Source: Streptomyces antarcticus (GTDB lineage: Bacteria; Actinomycetota; Actinomycetes; Streptomycetales; Streptomycetaceae). From it: a stretch of 64,000 nt of DNA. The translations under genes were made by a program, and so were the position numbers. The stretch covers positions 124,001 through 188,000 of the forward strand of contig NZ_JAPNLM010000007.1 in NCBI RefSeq assembly GCF_026627255.1, written 5' to 3'. Position 1 is the stretch's first letter; every line of letters begins with the position of its first letter. The notes under the pieces were generated by a model that worked only from the letters and a program-made list of their open reading frames with translations, was not told where the DNA came from and did no database searches. Positions 54,692 to 64,000 of this stretch are shown in pieces.

Positions 54692-55782
54692 GGCCGGGTC
54701 ACCTCGATGGTCGGGGAGCAGTCGTTCGGATGCAGCGGTCCGCCCATGGCGACGACCACGTCGCGGGGGCCCTGGAACGCTTCGCGGCTGTGTGCCGTGC
54801 GGAGGTTGTCCAGGATCAGGAGGTCTCCCTCCTGCCACGGACGCCCCGCGGCGTGGGCCTTGTAGGCGGTGTCGATGAGGCGGACGGTCTCGGGGGACAC
54901 GGGGTCGCCGTTGCCGTGGAAGGTGTTGAAGGGCAGTCCGTCGGCTCCGTATTCGGCGGTGAGGTAGTCGTGCACCTCGGGGTCGATCGTCCATTCGTTG
55001 AGGAAGGCGATCTGGTTGAACCAGCAACGTCGACCGGTCACCGGATGCCGTAGCACGGCGCTGCGCCGCTGCCGGGTGTGCAGCGTGCCGTCGGGCTGCC
55101 ATGAGAGGTCGATCGCGTTGGCCCGGCAGTACCTCTCGATCGCGCGCGGGTCGTCGGTGCCGAACGCCTCCGCGGTGGAGGCTCCGATGTCGTTGCCGTA
55201 ACTGCGGGCGAGCAGCCAGCCCTCGCGGACGAAGCGCTCGGTGACCGCGGGCGGGAGCGCGTCGAACACGTCGGCCGAGTCGGCCACCGCGGTGGCGCCG
55301 CCCGCGGTGGGCGCGCCGAGGCAGGCGAACATCATCACGGAGGGGAACGCCAGCGTGTAGCTGAGCTCGTGGTGCATGCACATCGGCTGGTTCGATGGCC
55401 ATGGAGACGAGGAGTACACGCCGTTCGCGTAGGTGCGCCGGGGTGCGAAGGCTTCGGTGTCCCCGACCGGCGGGGTGCCGAACCCGTCGAGGATCCCGCC
55501 GACCTGGCCGGGCTCGCGGATCCCGAGGCCGCGGACGAGGACGGCACCGTGCCCGGCGACCGCGGCGCGCAGCGCGTCGCGGTTCCCGGCCACCCAGCCC
55601 GCGGCTCCGGCGGGAGCGTCGGCGTAGAGGAGGGGCGGGAGGCCCGGCCGCGGCCGGCCGTCCGGGAAGGGGGAAGGGGCGGGGGAGGGCATGGACGTGG
55701 GCTCGGGCGTGGGCGTGGGCTCGGGCGTGGGCGTGGGCGTGGGCGTGGATGTGTGCGTGGATGTCTGCGTGTGCGTGGACAT
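54688..55782 (-). CDS. SyrP/TauD-type Fe(II)/2-oxoglutarate hydroxylase
   Basis: A 364-residue non-haem iron dioxygenase. The iron ligands appear as CMHHELSYTLAFP (His-x-Glu, about residues 132-135) and a distal His in LRTAHSREAFQGPRDVVVAM, with the Arg that binds 2-oxoglutarate. The HHELSY wording is that of the SyrP group, which beta-hydroxylates amino acids bound to NRPS carriers. The substrate here is not known; Dap itself would be an odd target. Residues 1-45 are a Thr-Pro/Glu-Pro/Ser-Pro tract from hexamer repeats. AAGGA precedes ATG 55782. It is coupled to the SbnB-like gene. Confidence 0.87.
   Translation of the reverse strand: MSTHTQTSTHTSTPTPTPTPEPTPTPEPTSMPSPAPSPFPDGRPRPGLPPLLYADAPAGAAGWVAGNRDALRAAVAGHGAVLVRGLGIREPGQVGGILDGFGTPPVGDTEAFAPRRTYANGVYSSSPWPSNQPMCMHHELSYTLAFPSVMMFACLGAPTAGGATAVADSADVFDALPPAVTERFVREGWLLARSYGNDIGASTAEAFGTDDPRAIERYCRANAIDLSWQPDGTLHTRQRRSAVLRHPVTGRRCWFNQIAFLNEWTIDPEVHDYLTAEYGADGLPFNTFHGNGDPVSPETVRLIDTAYKAHAAGRPWQEGDLLILDNLRTAHSREAFQGPRDVVVAMGGPLHPNDCSPTIEVTRP
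55692..55748. repeat. In-frame hexamers encoding (Thr-Pro)n
   Basis: GTGGGC/GTGGGCTC-type units on the plus strand give the Pro-Thr tract at the hydroxylase N-terminus. Confidence 0.85.
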
Positions 55783-55840
55783 CGTGATTCCTTTCGGTCT
55801 CGTATCCAGCCGTGTCAGCCGTGTCAGCCGTTTCGGCTCC

Positions 55841-58324
<2,484 letters not shown>

Positions 58325-58349
58325 CGGTCTCACCTTCCTGGCTTGCTGT

Positions 58350-60947
58350 TCACGGCCGGATGCGGCCGCTGCCGGTGGCGTCGCCGCCACCGCGGTTGCC
58401 ACCGCCGTTGCCACCGCCGCCGTTGCCGCGGTCCGTCTGCCGGGCCGGGTTTCCTCCCCAGCACGCGTGCGGGGGGACGCTTTCCCCCTTCATGAGGAAG
58501 GAGTCGGGGGCGAGTTCGGCGCCGTCGCCGACGGTGACGCCGTAGTGCACGAAGGCGCCGACGCCGAGCGTGCAGCCGGAACCGACGGTGGTGCGGTCCG
58601 ACTTGAAGGCGCCGTCCTCCTGTGAATGGCACTGGACCACGCTTCCCGCGTTGAGGGTGCAGTCGTCGCCGAGCGTGACCATCGTCCGCTCGGTGAGGGA
58701 GCAGCCGTCGTCGAAGATCCGGCTTCCCGCCCGGACGCCCAGCAGCCGCCAGACGAAGCTCTTGAACGGGGTGCCGTTGAAGAGCCGCAGGTACGTCTCG
58801 GACGGGACCTTCCAGAAGCGCTCGCGCTGCCAGAAGCGGCGGTCGTAGATCGAGCAGAACAGCACACCGGGCGGGTGCCGGAGGGTGACGGTGCGCTCGA
58901 CGACGACGAAGTACAGGGCCGTGAACAGCAGGGCCAGGACGTTGGCCAGGGCGACGACCGTCGCGCCCAGCACGTCGTAGAGTTCGGCCGCGACCGCGAA
59001 CAGGAGGCTGATCAGGAGGAAGTACAGCCACCGCACGAACAGGTACCACGCCATGGTGGCGGCGTTGTGCCGGTTCTTGGCGGCGAGCAGCCTTCGCCGT
59101 CCGCCGCCTGTCGTCAGCCGGTCGAAGCTGCTGTCCCGCCGGACCGACCGGGGTATCTCGAAGCTCGGTGAGCCGAGCAGCCCCACGTTCTCCCTGATCC
59201 TCCCGTCGACGGGCACCATGACCTTGGTCGCGAGGAGGCAGTTGTCGCCCGTCCTGCCGTGCGGGGGGTACGCGATCCGGTTCCCGAGGAAGTTGTGCGA
59301 GCCGATCGCCACCGGGGACACCCGGAACGAGGTGCTGGAGAGCTCGGCGTTGTTGAGGGAGAGCCCGTCCGCGACCATCGTGCCGGTGCCGACGGAACTC
59401 AGGTACGGGGAGTCCTGCTTGACCTCGGTACCGAAGTTCGAGCCGGTCTGCTCCACGGGGGAGAGGGCGTACCCGAGGCAGCGCAGGTAGGGGACGATGC
59501 CGGAGCTGTCGCCGAACAGGCGCGTCAGAAAACGCCGGTTGGTCATCAGCGTGATGGTCCGGTGCACCCCGTACCGGAAGCCGTAGAGCGGATACACCGT
59601 GCCCGGTGTGATGGCCCGGGACAGCAGCCGGGGCACCGTGGCGATCACCAGGATGCCGAGCGGGATGGCCCCGAAGAAGAGCACCGCCGAGGCCGTGACC
59701 GCCTCCGCGTAGAACGTCCACGCGGTCAGGGCCGTCGGTCCCGGTTCCAGGGCTGCGGCCAGTTGCGGGGCCTCGGCCAGCAGGAGGCCCACGCCGCCGA
59801 AGGACAGCGGCAGGTAGACGAGCAGGACGGCCAGGACCTGGAGGACGCCGTGTGCGGCGCGGCGGACGGTGCCGCAGGCGGCCGGGCCGACCACCGGGTA
59901 GGGGGTCCCGGCCCGCAGCGCGGGAGAGCCGTGCCAGTGCTCACCGTCCGGTACCACTTGGCCGCGGTGCAGCGAGGAGGCGTGGGCGAGCCGGGCGCGG
60001 TCGCCCACCGCGGTCCCGATGTCGAGGACGCAGGCCTCGCCGACCACGGCGTCCTCGCCCACGGAGACCGGGCCGGTCTGGATGAGGCCGGCCCGCGCCC
60101 GGTAGCAGGTGAAGTACACGTCCTTACGGATCACCGCGCCGTCGCCGATCACGAGGAGGTCGGTGCACACCGGCACGTTCCGGGAGAAGACGGCGGCGCC
60201 GCGACCGATCCGCGCGCCCAGCGCTCTCAGGTAGAGGACGTAGAGGGGCGAGCCGACGAAGAGCACCGGCGGGGCGGACCGGACGAGGGTCTTGACGGCC
60301 CAGAACCGGAGGTAGCCCAGGCTCCAGATCCGGATCTGGCACGGCCGCCACCGGCCGATGAGCACCCACTTCGCCAGGACGGGAAAGGTACACAGCCAGA
60401 CGAGGACGATCGCCCCGAACAGGACCGACCGCAGGTACACGCCGGCGGGCCCCGGTCCGGCGGAGATCCACTCGTAGCCGGTGACGCCGATGAGCGCGAC
60501 GAGGTAGGAGTACCCGAGGAACGCCAGGAGCTGTAGGGCACCGCACAGCAGGTAGTGGGGTGCCCCCGTCGCGGCTTCCGGCATCGGCGGCGCCGGCGTC
60601 GGAGCCCGGGCCGCGGTCCCTGTCTGCGCAGGAGGTACGGATTCGGGTGCGGTCAGGGCCGCGGCCAGCCGCCCGATCGTCGGATGGCGGTAGACGTCCC
60701 TCATCGATACCGGTGGCAGGCCCTCCGTCTTCCTGACCCGTGCGCAGAAGCGGGCCATCACCATGGAGTCGGCGCCGAGTTCGTCGAAGAAGTGGCTGTC
60801 GACGGAAACCCGGTCGAGTCGGGCGACGTCCGCGAGCACCCGGGCGTAGAGAAGCTCGGTCCCTGTGTCCGGCGCACTGGCGGCACGGCGCCCCGGGACC
60901 GGCTCCCGGCAGCCCGGGGGCGGTGTTTCTACGGGTCGACTGGTCAC
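58350..60947 (-). CDS. T-domain-Pls-like membrane condensation protein
   Basis: 865 residues. A carrier domain (about 25-100, ELGADSMVMARF, Ser about 58) is followed by three helix pairs: LLCGALQLLAFLGYSYLVAL and SVLFGAIVLVWLCTFPVLAK; VLQVLAVLLVYLPLSFGGVG and SAVLFFGAIPLGILVIATVP; WYLFVRWLYFLLISLLFAVA and ALANVLALLFTALYFVVVER. After each pair comes a hexapeptide/left-handed-helix domain (for example VSVGEDAVVGEACVLDIG, and TLGDDCTLNAGSVVQCH). This is the back part of epsilon-poly-L-lysine synthetase (Pls), where these domains join amino acids. Here it is detached from the A domain. GTG 60947 follows AGGGAG. Confidence 0.88.
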   Translation of the reverse strand: MTSRPVETPPPGCREPVPGRRAASAPDTGTELLYARVLADVARLDRVSVDSHFFDELGADSMVMARFCARVRKTEGLPPVSMRDVYRHPTIGRLAAALTAPESVPPAQTGTAARAPTPAPPMPEAATGAPHYLLCGALQLLAFLGYSYLVALIGVTGYEWISAGPGPAGVYLRSVLFGAIVLVWLCTFPVLAKWVLIGRWRPCQIRIWSLGYLRFWAVKTLVRSAPPVLFVGSPLYVLYLRALGARIGRGAAVFSRNVPVCTDLLVIGDGAVIRKDVYFTCYRARAGLIQTGPVSVGEDAVVGEACVLDIGTAVGDRARLAHASSLHRGQVVPDGEHWHGSPALRAGTPYPVVGPAACGTVRRAAHGVLQVLAVLLVYLPLSFGGVGLLLAEAPQLAAALEPGPTALTAWTFYAEAVTASAVLFFGAIPLGILVIATVPRLLSRAITPGTVYPLYGFRYGVHRTITLMTNRRFLTRLFGDSSGIVPYLRCLGYALSPVEQTGSNFGTEVKQDSPYLSSVGTGTMVADGLSLNNAELSSTSFRVSPVAIGSHNFLGNRIAYPPHGRTGDNCLLATKVMVPVDGRIRENVGLLGSPSFEIPRSVRRDSSFDRLTTGGGRRRLLAAKNRHNAATMAWYLFVRWLYFLLISLLFAVAAELYDVLGATVVALANVLALLFTALYFVVVERTVTLRHPPGVLFCSIYDRRFWQRERFWKVPSETYLRLFNGTPFKSFVWRLLGVRAGSRIFDDGCSLTERTMVTLGDDCTLNAGSVVQCHSQEDGAFKSDRTTVGSGCTLGVGAFVHYGVTVGDGAELAPDSFLMKGESVPPHACWGGNPARQTDRGNGGGGNGGGNRGGGDATGSGRIRP

Positions 60948-61075
60948 GACGGGCTCCCTCGGAGGTCCACGACCGGGCCCTGCACGTCACCGTCCGGCTC
61001 TGGCGGGCCGGTGCAGGCGGTGGCCGGGCGGCATGACCTTGATTCGGCGCCGAGGGAGGAAAAGATGGGCACACC

Positions 61076-61150
61076 GTATAAATGGTTCATTAGATGTAAA
61101 TAGCAGCAAAAATAATAAAAAGTGAGATATATACTTATTTCGTACGTTTC
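61076..61150. promoter_or_regulatory. AT-rich island before the Pls-like operon
   Basis: About 75 bp of unusually AT-rich sequence (runs such as AAAAATAATAAAAAGTGAGA) with a weak dyad AAAAAGT/ACTTATTT around 61117-61140. It lies about 130 bp upstream of the operon start. It probably holds its promoter and is the kind of tract bound by AT-hook or Lsr2-type silencers. The rest of 60948-61326 is gene-free. Confidence 0.5.
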
Positions 61151-61326
61151 TCCAGCAATCCCTCCGTCGCTTGGCGACGAACGAGCGGTAGAGGGCGAAG
61201 AGGAAACGGTCCGTGTAGGAGAACGGGGGCGGACCGGGGCCTCTCCTCTCGCACCGTCGCCTCGGGGGTGATCGGGCTGTGCGGCGCTGCGGTCCCCAGT
61301 AAGGCCCACCTGCATCAGGAGGACAC

Positions 61327-61905
61327 ATGAGTACCTCACGCATCCGCCGCAGCGCCGCAGTCGCGGCAGCGGCGTTCGCTCTCCCCATCGCCTTGGGCGT
61401 GGCCGCCCCGGCGTTCGCCGGCTCCCAGCAGGCAGACCCGTACGGGCCGGCCTGCGCATCGGTGCCCAAGGAGGGCTCCGGCAGTCTCGAGGGGATGGCC
61501 AAGGACCCCGTGGCCACCGCGGCGTCGAACAACCCGGCGCTTTCGACCCTCGTCACCGCCGTGGAGAAGGCGGGTCTGGTCGACACCCTGAACAATGCCG
61601 AGGGCATCACCGTCTTCGCCCCGACCAACGAGGCGTTCGCGAAGATCCCCAAGGCCGACCTCGACAAGATCCTCGCGGACAAGGCCGAGCTGACCAAGAT
61701 CCTCACGTACCACGTGGTCGGCGAGAAGATCACTCCGAACCAGCTCAGCGACGGGTCCTTCAAGACGCTTGAGGGAGGCACCCTGACCACGACCGGATCC
61801 GGTGAGGAGTTCACCGTCAACGGCAAGGCGAAGATCGTCTGCGGCGACGTCCAGACCTCCAACGCCACGGTCAACATCATCGACACGGTGCTCACACCCA
61901 TGTGA
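61327..61905 (+). CDS. Secreted fasciclin-domain protein
   Basis: A 192-residue protein. A signal peptide (RRSAAVAAAAFALPIALGVA, cleaved after AFA about residue 31) precedes one FAS1 domain (about 60-190): LSTLVTAVEKAGLVDTLNNA, GITVFAPTNEAFAKIP (the conserved H1 motif), LTKILTYHVVGEKITPNQLS (H2 region) and ATVNIIDTVL. FAS1 domains mediate adhesion outside the cell; mycobacterial MPT70-type proteins are similar. AGGAGG precedes ATG 61327. It diverges from the Pls-like operon and is probably unrelated to it. Confidence 0.9.
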   Translation: MSTSRIRRSAAVAAAAFALPIALGVAAPAFAGSQQADPYGPACASVPKEGSGSLEGMAKDPVATAASNNPALSTLVTAVEKAGLVDTLNNAEGITVFAPTNEAFAKIPKADLDKILADKAELTKILTYHVVGEKITPNQLSDGSFKTLEGGTLTTTGSGEEFTVNGKAKIVCGDVQTSNATVNIIDTVLTPM

Positions 61906-62327
61906 CCCCGCCCCTCGCGGTCCCCTTCCGCCATGCCGTGCGCCCACCCCCGGGCGCCCGGTGTCGCGGGAGGGGACCCGGTGTTGCCCGCGGCGGCCTC
62001 TGCCGCGCGCTCCTCGACTCCAGGCACGCCGCGGGCAGGCCAGGCGGGTGACGGCGCTCTGGCCGACGGGGGGCGAGACGTCATTTATGCTTCGAAGCGG
62101 CCGCGGGGCGGTGGCGCGGTGGCGCGCCGCTGTACGCGGGACCCGCGAAACGGGGAGCCCGGTCGGTCGAGGAATGCGGCTCGCGCCGGGGCTCGCGCCG
62201 GGCAGGGACCACATGATGTTGATCACGAAGATCCGGGGAATCGAGTGGCCGCCGGCACGCGCTCAGTGGTGTGGGGTGCCCAGCCTCCCCGCCCGCGAAC
62301 AGAAGATCCCCCAGGGAGAAGTGAGGT
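61906..62327. other. Intergenic region
   Basis: No supported gene between the fasciclin and kinase genes. GGCTCGCGCCGGG occurs as a short direct repeat at about 62170-62200. Confidence 0.5.
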
Positions 62328-62990
62328 ATGGCTGTGATCTGCGTCGGAGGCATGATCGGAATCGGCAAGACGAGCGTGGCCGAGCTGCTCGCCAAGGAGC
62401 TGGGCAGCGAGGTCTTCTACGAGAGCGTGGAAGACAATCCGATCCTGCCGCTCTTCTACACGTCGAGCCCCGAGGAGATCCAGGCCAAGCGCTACCCCTT
62501 CCTGCTCCAGCTCTACTTCCTCCAGACGCGGTTCGCCTCCGTCAAGGAGGCGTACAAGCAGGGTGACAACGTCCTCGACCGGTCCATCTACGAGGACTGG
62601 TACTTCGCCAAGGTCAATCACGATCTGGGCCGGATCAGCCCCCTCGAGATGCGGGTGTACGAGGGGCTGCTGGGCGAGATGATGCGCGAGATCGACGGCC
62701 TGCCGTACCGCAAGGCACCCGATCTCATGGTCTACCTCAAGGCGGACTTCGAGACGGTGCTGCACCGCATCGGGCTGCGGGGCCGTGACTTCGAGCAGGA
62801 CGAGAGCCTCGTCGAGTACTACCGGACCCTGTGGACCGGCTACGACGACTGGGTGCACACGCACTACTCGGCCAGCGAAGTCCTCGTCGTCGACATGAAC
62901 AACACCGACGTGGTGAACAACCCCGATGACGCGGCCCGCGTGGCGCGCGAGGTCAAGGACGCCCTGGCGACGGCCAGACACCGGCGCTGA
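62328..62990 (+). CDS. Deoxynucleoside kinase
   Basis: A 220-residue P-loop kinase of the dAK/dGK/dCK family. Walker A is GGMIGIGKTSVAELLA (residues about 7-22). The substrate motif is LDRSIYEDWYFAK (DRS at about 86-88), and an Arg-rich LID is at HRIGLRGRDFE. It phosphorylates deoxynucleosides with ATP for nucleotide salvage; the exact base cannot be read. ATG 62328 follows GGGAGAAGTGAGGT. It stands alone. The following P450 remnant is unrelated. Confidence 0.88.
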   Translation: MAVICVGGMIGIGKTSVAELLAKELGSEVFYESVEDNPILPLFYTSSPEEIQAKRYPFLLQLYFLQTRFASVKEAYKQGDNVLDRSIYEDWYFAKVNHDLGRISPLEMRVYEGLLGEMMREIDGLPYRKAPDLMVYLKADFETVLHRIGLRGRDFEQDESLVEYYRTLWTGYDDWVHTHYSASEVLVVDMNNTDVVNNPDDAARVAREVKDALATARHRR

Positions 62991-63029
62991 AGCCGTTCCA
63001 CGCCGGTCGCCTCCACGCCCCCTGCCGAG

Positions 63030-63498
63030 CCCGTCTCACTTCGCCGTCCGACATCTGGACCGTCGTATCCAGGCCGCCCTGCGCGCCGATCCCTCGCTGG
63101 CCGACCAGGCCGTGGAGGAGCTGCTGCGGTACCTGAGCGTCGCCAAGTCCTTCATGAGGACGGCGCTGGAGGACGTCGTGGTGGGCGGACAGACCATCGA
63201 GGCCGGCACGACGGTCGTCCTGTCGTACAACACCGCGAACCGCGACTTCGAACGCTTCGGGGATCCCCACCTGCTCGACCTCCGACGGGAGTCCGGCGGG
63301 CACCTGGCCTTCGGCCACGGCATCCACCTGTGCCTGGGCGCGCAGTTGGCGCGCGTCGAGATGCGGGTCGCGTTCTCCGCGCTGCTCCAGCGCTTTCCCA
63401 CGCTGCGCCTGGCCGTACTGGCCGAGGACGTCGCCGTGCGCCCGGAGAGCGCGGACATCCATGGGGTGAAGAGCCTGCCGGTCACCTGGGACGTGTGA
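63030..63498 (+). pseudogene. Cytochrome P450 C-terminal remnant
   Basis: About 150 residues of P450: the K-helix region (DQAVEELLRYLS), then VVLSYNTANRDFERFGDPH and the haem loop (FGHGIHLCLGAQLARVE, with the thiolate Cys). The first about 250 residues, including the I-helix oxygen-binding motif, are missing, and the upstream frame is unrelated. The haem site is intact but the fold cannot be. It could have been a tailoring gene of the biosynthetic region (speculative). Confidence 0.7.
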
Positions 63499-63513
63499 CC
63501 GCACGTCCGCGAC

Positions 63514-63540
63514 GGGGAGGGGGAGGGGGAGGGGGAGGGG
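63514..63540. repeat. G-rich (GGGGGA)n tract
   Basis: Five G-runs of four or five separated by single A on the plus strand. It could form a G-quadruplex, between the P450 remnant and the TetR gene. Confidence 0.75.
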
Positions 63541-63579
63541 CCGTGGTGCCGTGGGGGCCCCGGCCGAGCCGTTGTTTAT

Positions 63580-63597
63580 TTACGGGTCGACCCGTAA
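63580..63597. promoter_or_regulatory. Perfect 18-bp palindrome, TetR operator
   Basis: TTACGGGTCGACCCGTAA is fully self-complementary and ends 10 bp before the TetR start. Flanking ATTTAC/GTAAAT extends the dyad. It overlaps the expected promoter and so fits autorepression. Confidence 0.7.
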
Positions 63598-63607
63598 GGT
63601 AAATGAC

Positions 63608-64000
63608 ATGAGTTCCTCTCCGCCTCCCCGGGGGCGTCCCAGAGATCCCCGTTCGCACGATGCGATCGTCGGCGCGACCGCTGAGCTGGTGGCCGAGGTC
63701 GGCTACGCCGCGACATCGATCGGGGCGGTGGCCGCACGGGCCGGCGTCGGCAAGGACACGATCTACCGGCGGTGGCCGGGCAAGCCGGAGTTGGTCTTCG
63801 AAGCCGTCTTCACGGCCACCGACGACGCTCCCGCCCCGGACACCGGAACGCTGGCCGGGGACCTGACCGTACTGCTGCAGGGCCTGATCGACGAGTTCCA
63901 CGCGCCTGCCGCCGCGGCGGCCCTCCCGGGGCTGCTCGCCGACTTCGCCGCCGACCCGGAACTGAAGGCGCGCATCCGCGGCGACTTCCTGGCCCCGTCG
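63608..64000 (+). CDS. TetR/AcrR-family regulator (partial, runs off right edge)
   Basis: 131 codons from ATG 63608 to the window end with no stop. The N-terminal helix-turn-helix reads DAIVGATAELVAEVGYAATS, then IGAVAARAGVGKDTIYRRWP, a standard TetR signature. The start of the ligand-binding domain follows (LVFEAVFTATDDA). The perfect palindrome just upstream suggests it represses itself. Ligand and targets cannot be seen in this window. Confidence 0.88.
   Translation, partial: MSSSPPPRGRPRDPRSHDAIVGATAELVAEVGYAATSIGAVAARAGVGKDTIYRRWPGKPELVFEAVFTATDDAPAPDTGTLAGDLTVLLQGLIDEFHAPAAAAALPGLLADFAADPELKARIRGDFLAPS

Overview
The window is 64 kb of very GC-rich, densely coding actinobacterial DNA. 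Its gene families, frequent GTG starts, third-position GC bias and gene content (small Streptomyces-type membrane proteins, a DUF6325/SHOCT pair, GntR/ABC and DUF2975/XRE pairs, a MerR-HEAT operon, NRPS genes) point to Streptomyces or a close relative. No rRNA, tRNA or CRISPR array was seen.

Left edge (1-2.6 kb): one end of an integrative element. A tyrosine recombinase is coupled by an ATGA overlap to a large zinc-finger protein that runs off the window. The element appears to have cut a NUDIX-phosphotransferase gene. From 3.3 to 33 kb lies ordinary accessory chromosome: a double-NUDIX protein, an oxidoreductase, an IMPase-like protein, an acyl-CoA oxidase, a rifamycin phosphotransferase gene (rph) preceded by a rifamycin-associated element, a luciferase-like oxidoreductase, envelope proteins, regulators, a signal-peptidase-like protein lacking both catalytic residues, and a HEAT/MerR-HEAT operon with a MerR-type operator. 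Between them lie many gene remnants: LysR, GntR, an ABC ATPase with a large internal deletion, phosphotransferase fragments, PG-binding and DUF2690 fragments, and LRV repeats.

From 34 to 61 kb there are two convergent biosynthetic blocks. The plus-strand block (33970-47519) has an MFS exporter, a stand-alone condensation-like protein, then C-A-T, A-T, A-T and C-(vestigial A)-T-SDR NRPS proteins. It ends in a strong hairpin. The minus-strand block (60947-52571) is one tight operon. It encodes a T-domain fused to a six-helix membrane protein with three hexapeptide-type domains (the back half of epsilon-poly-lysine synthetase), a separate (half-C)-A-T protein, a SyrP/TauD-type hydroxylase, and SbnB- and SbnA-like enzymes for L-2,3-diaminopropionate (Dap). 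This looks like a split poly- or oligo-amino-acid synthetase that makes its own Dap, next to an NRPS line. It is the best candidate for an undescribed system here. The two blocks are separated by housekeeping-type genes (NIPSNAP, DUF2975/XRE, DUF5709, holin/DUF3618), so whether they make one product is open.

The right edge (61-64 kb) holds a secreted fasciclin protein, a deoxynucleoside kinase, a P450 remnant and a TetR regulator (cut by the window end) behind a perfect 18-bp palindrome. A window-wide oddity is the number of 6-, 9-, 12- and 18-bp tandem repeats. Many lie in frame inside conserved proteins and create Gln-Gly, Ala-Gln, Pro-Val/Pro-Gly, Gly-Ser, Asp-Leu-His-Pro and Thr-Pro tracts.
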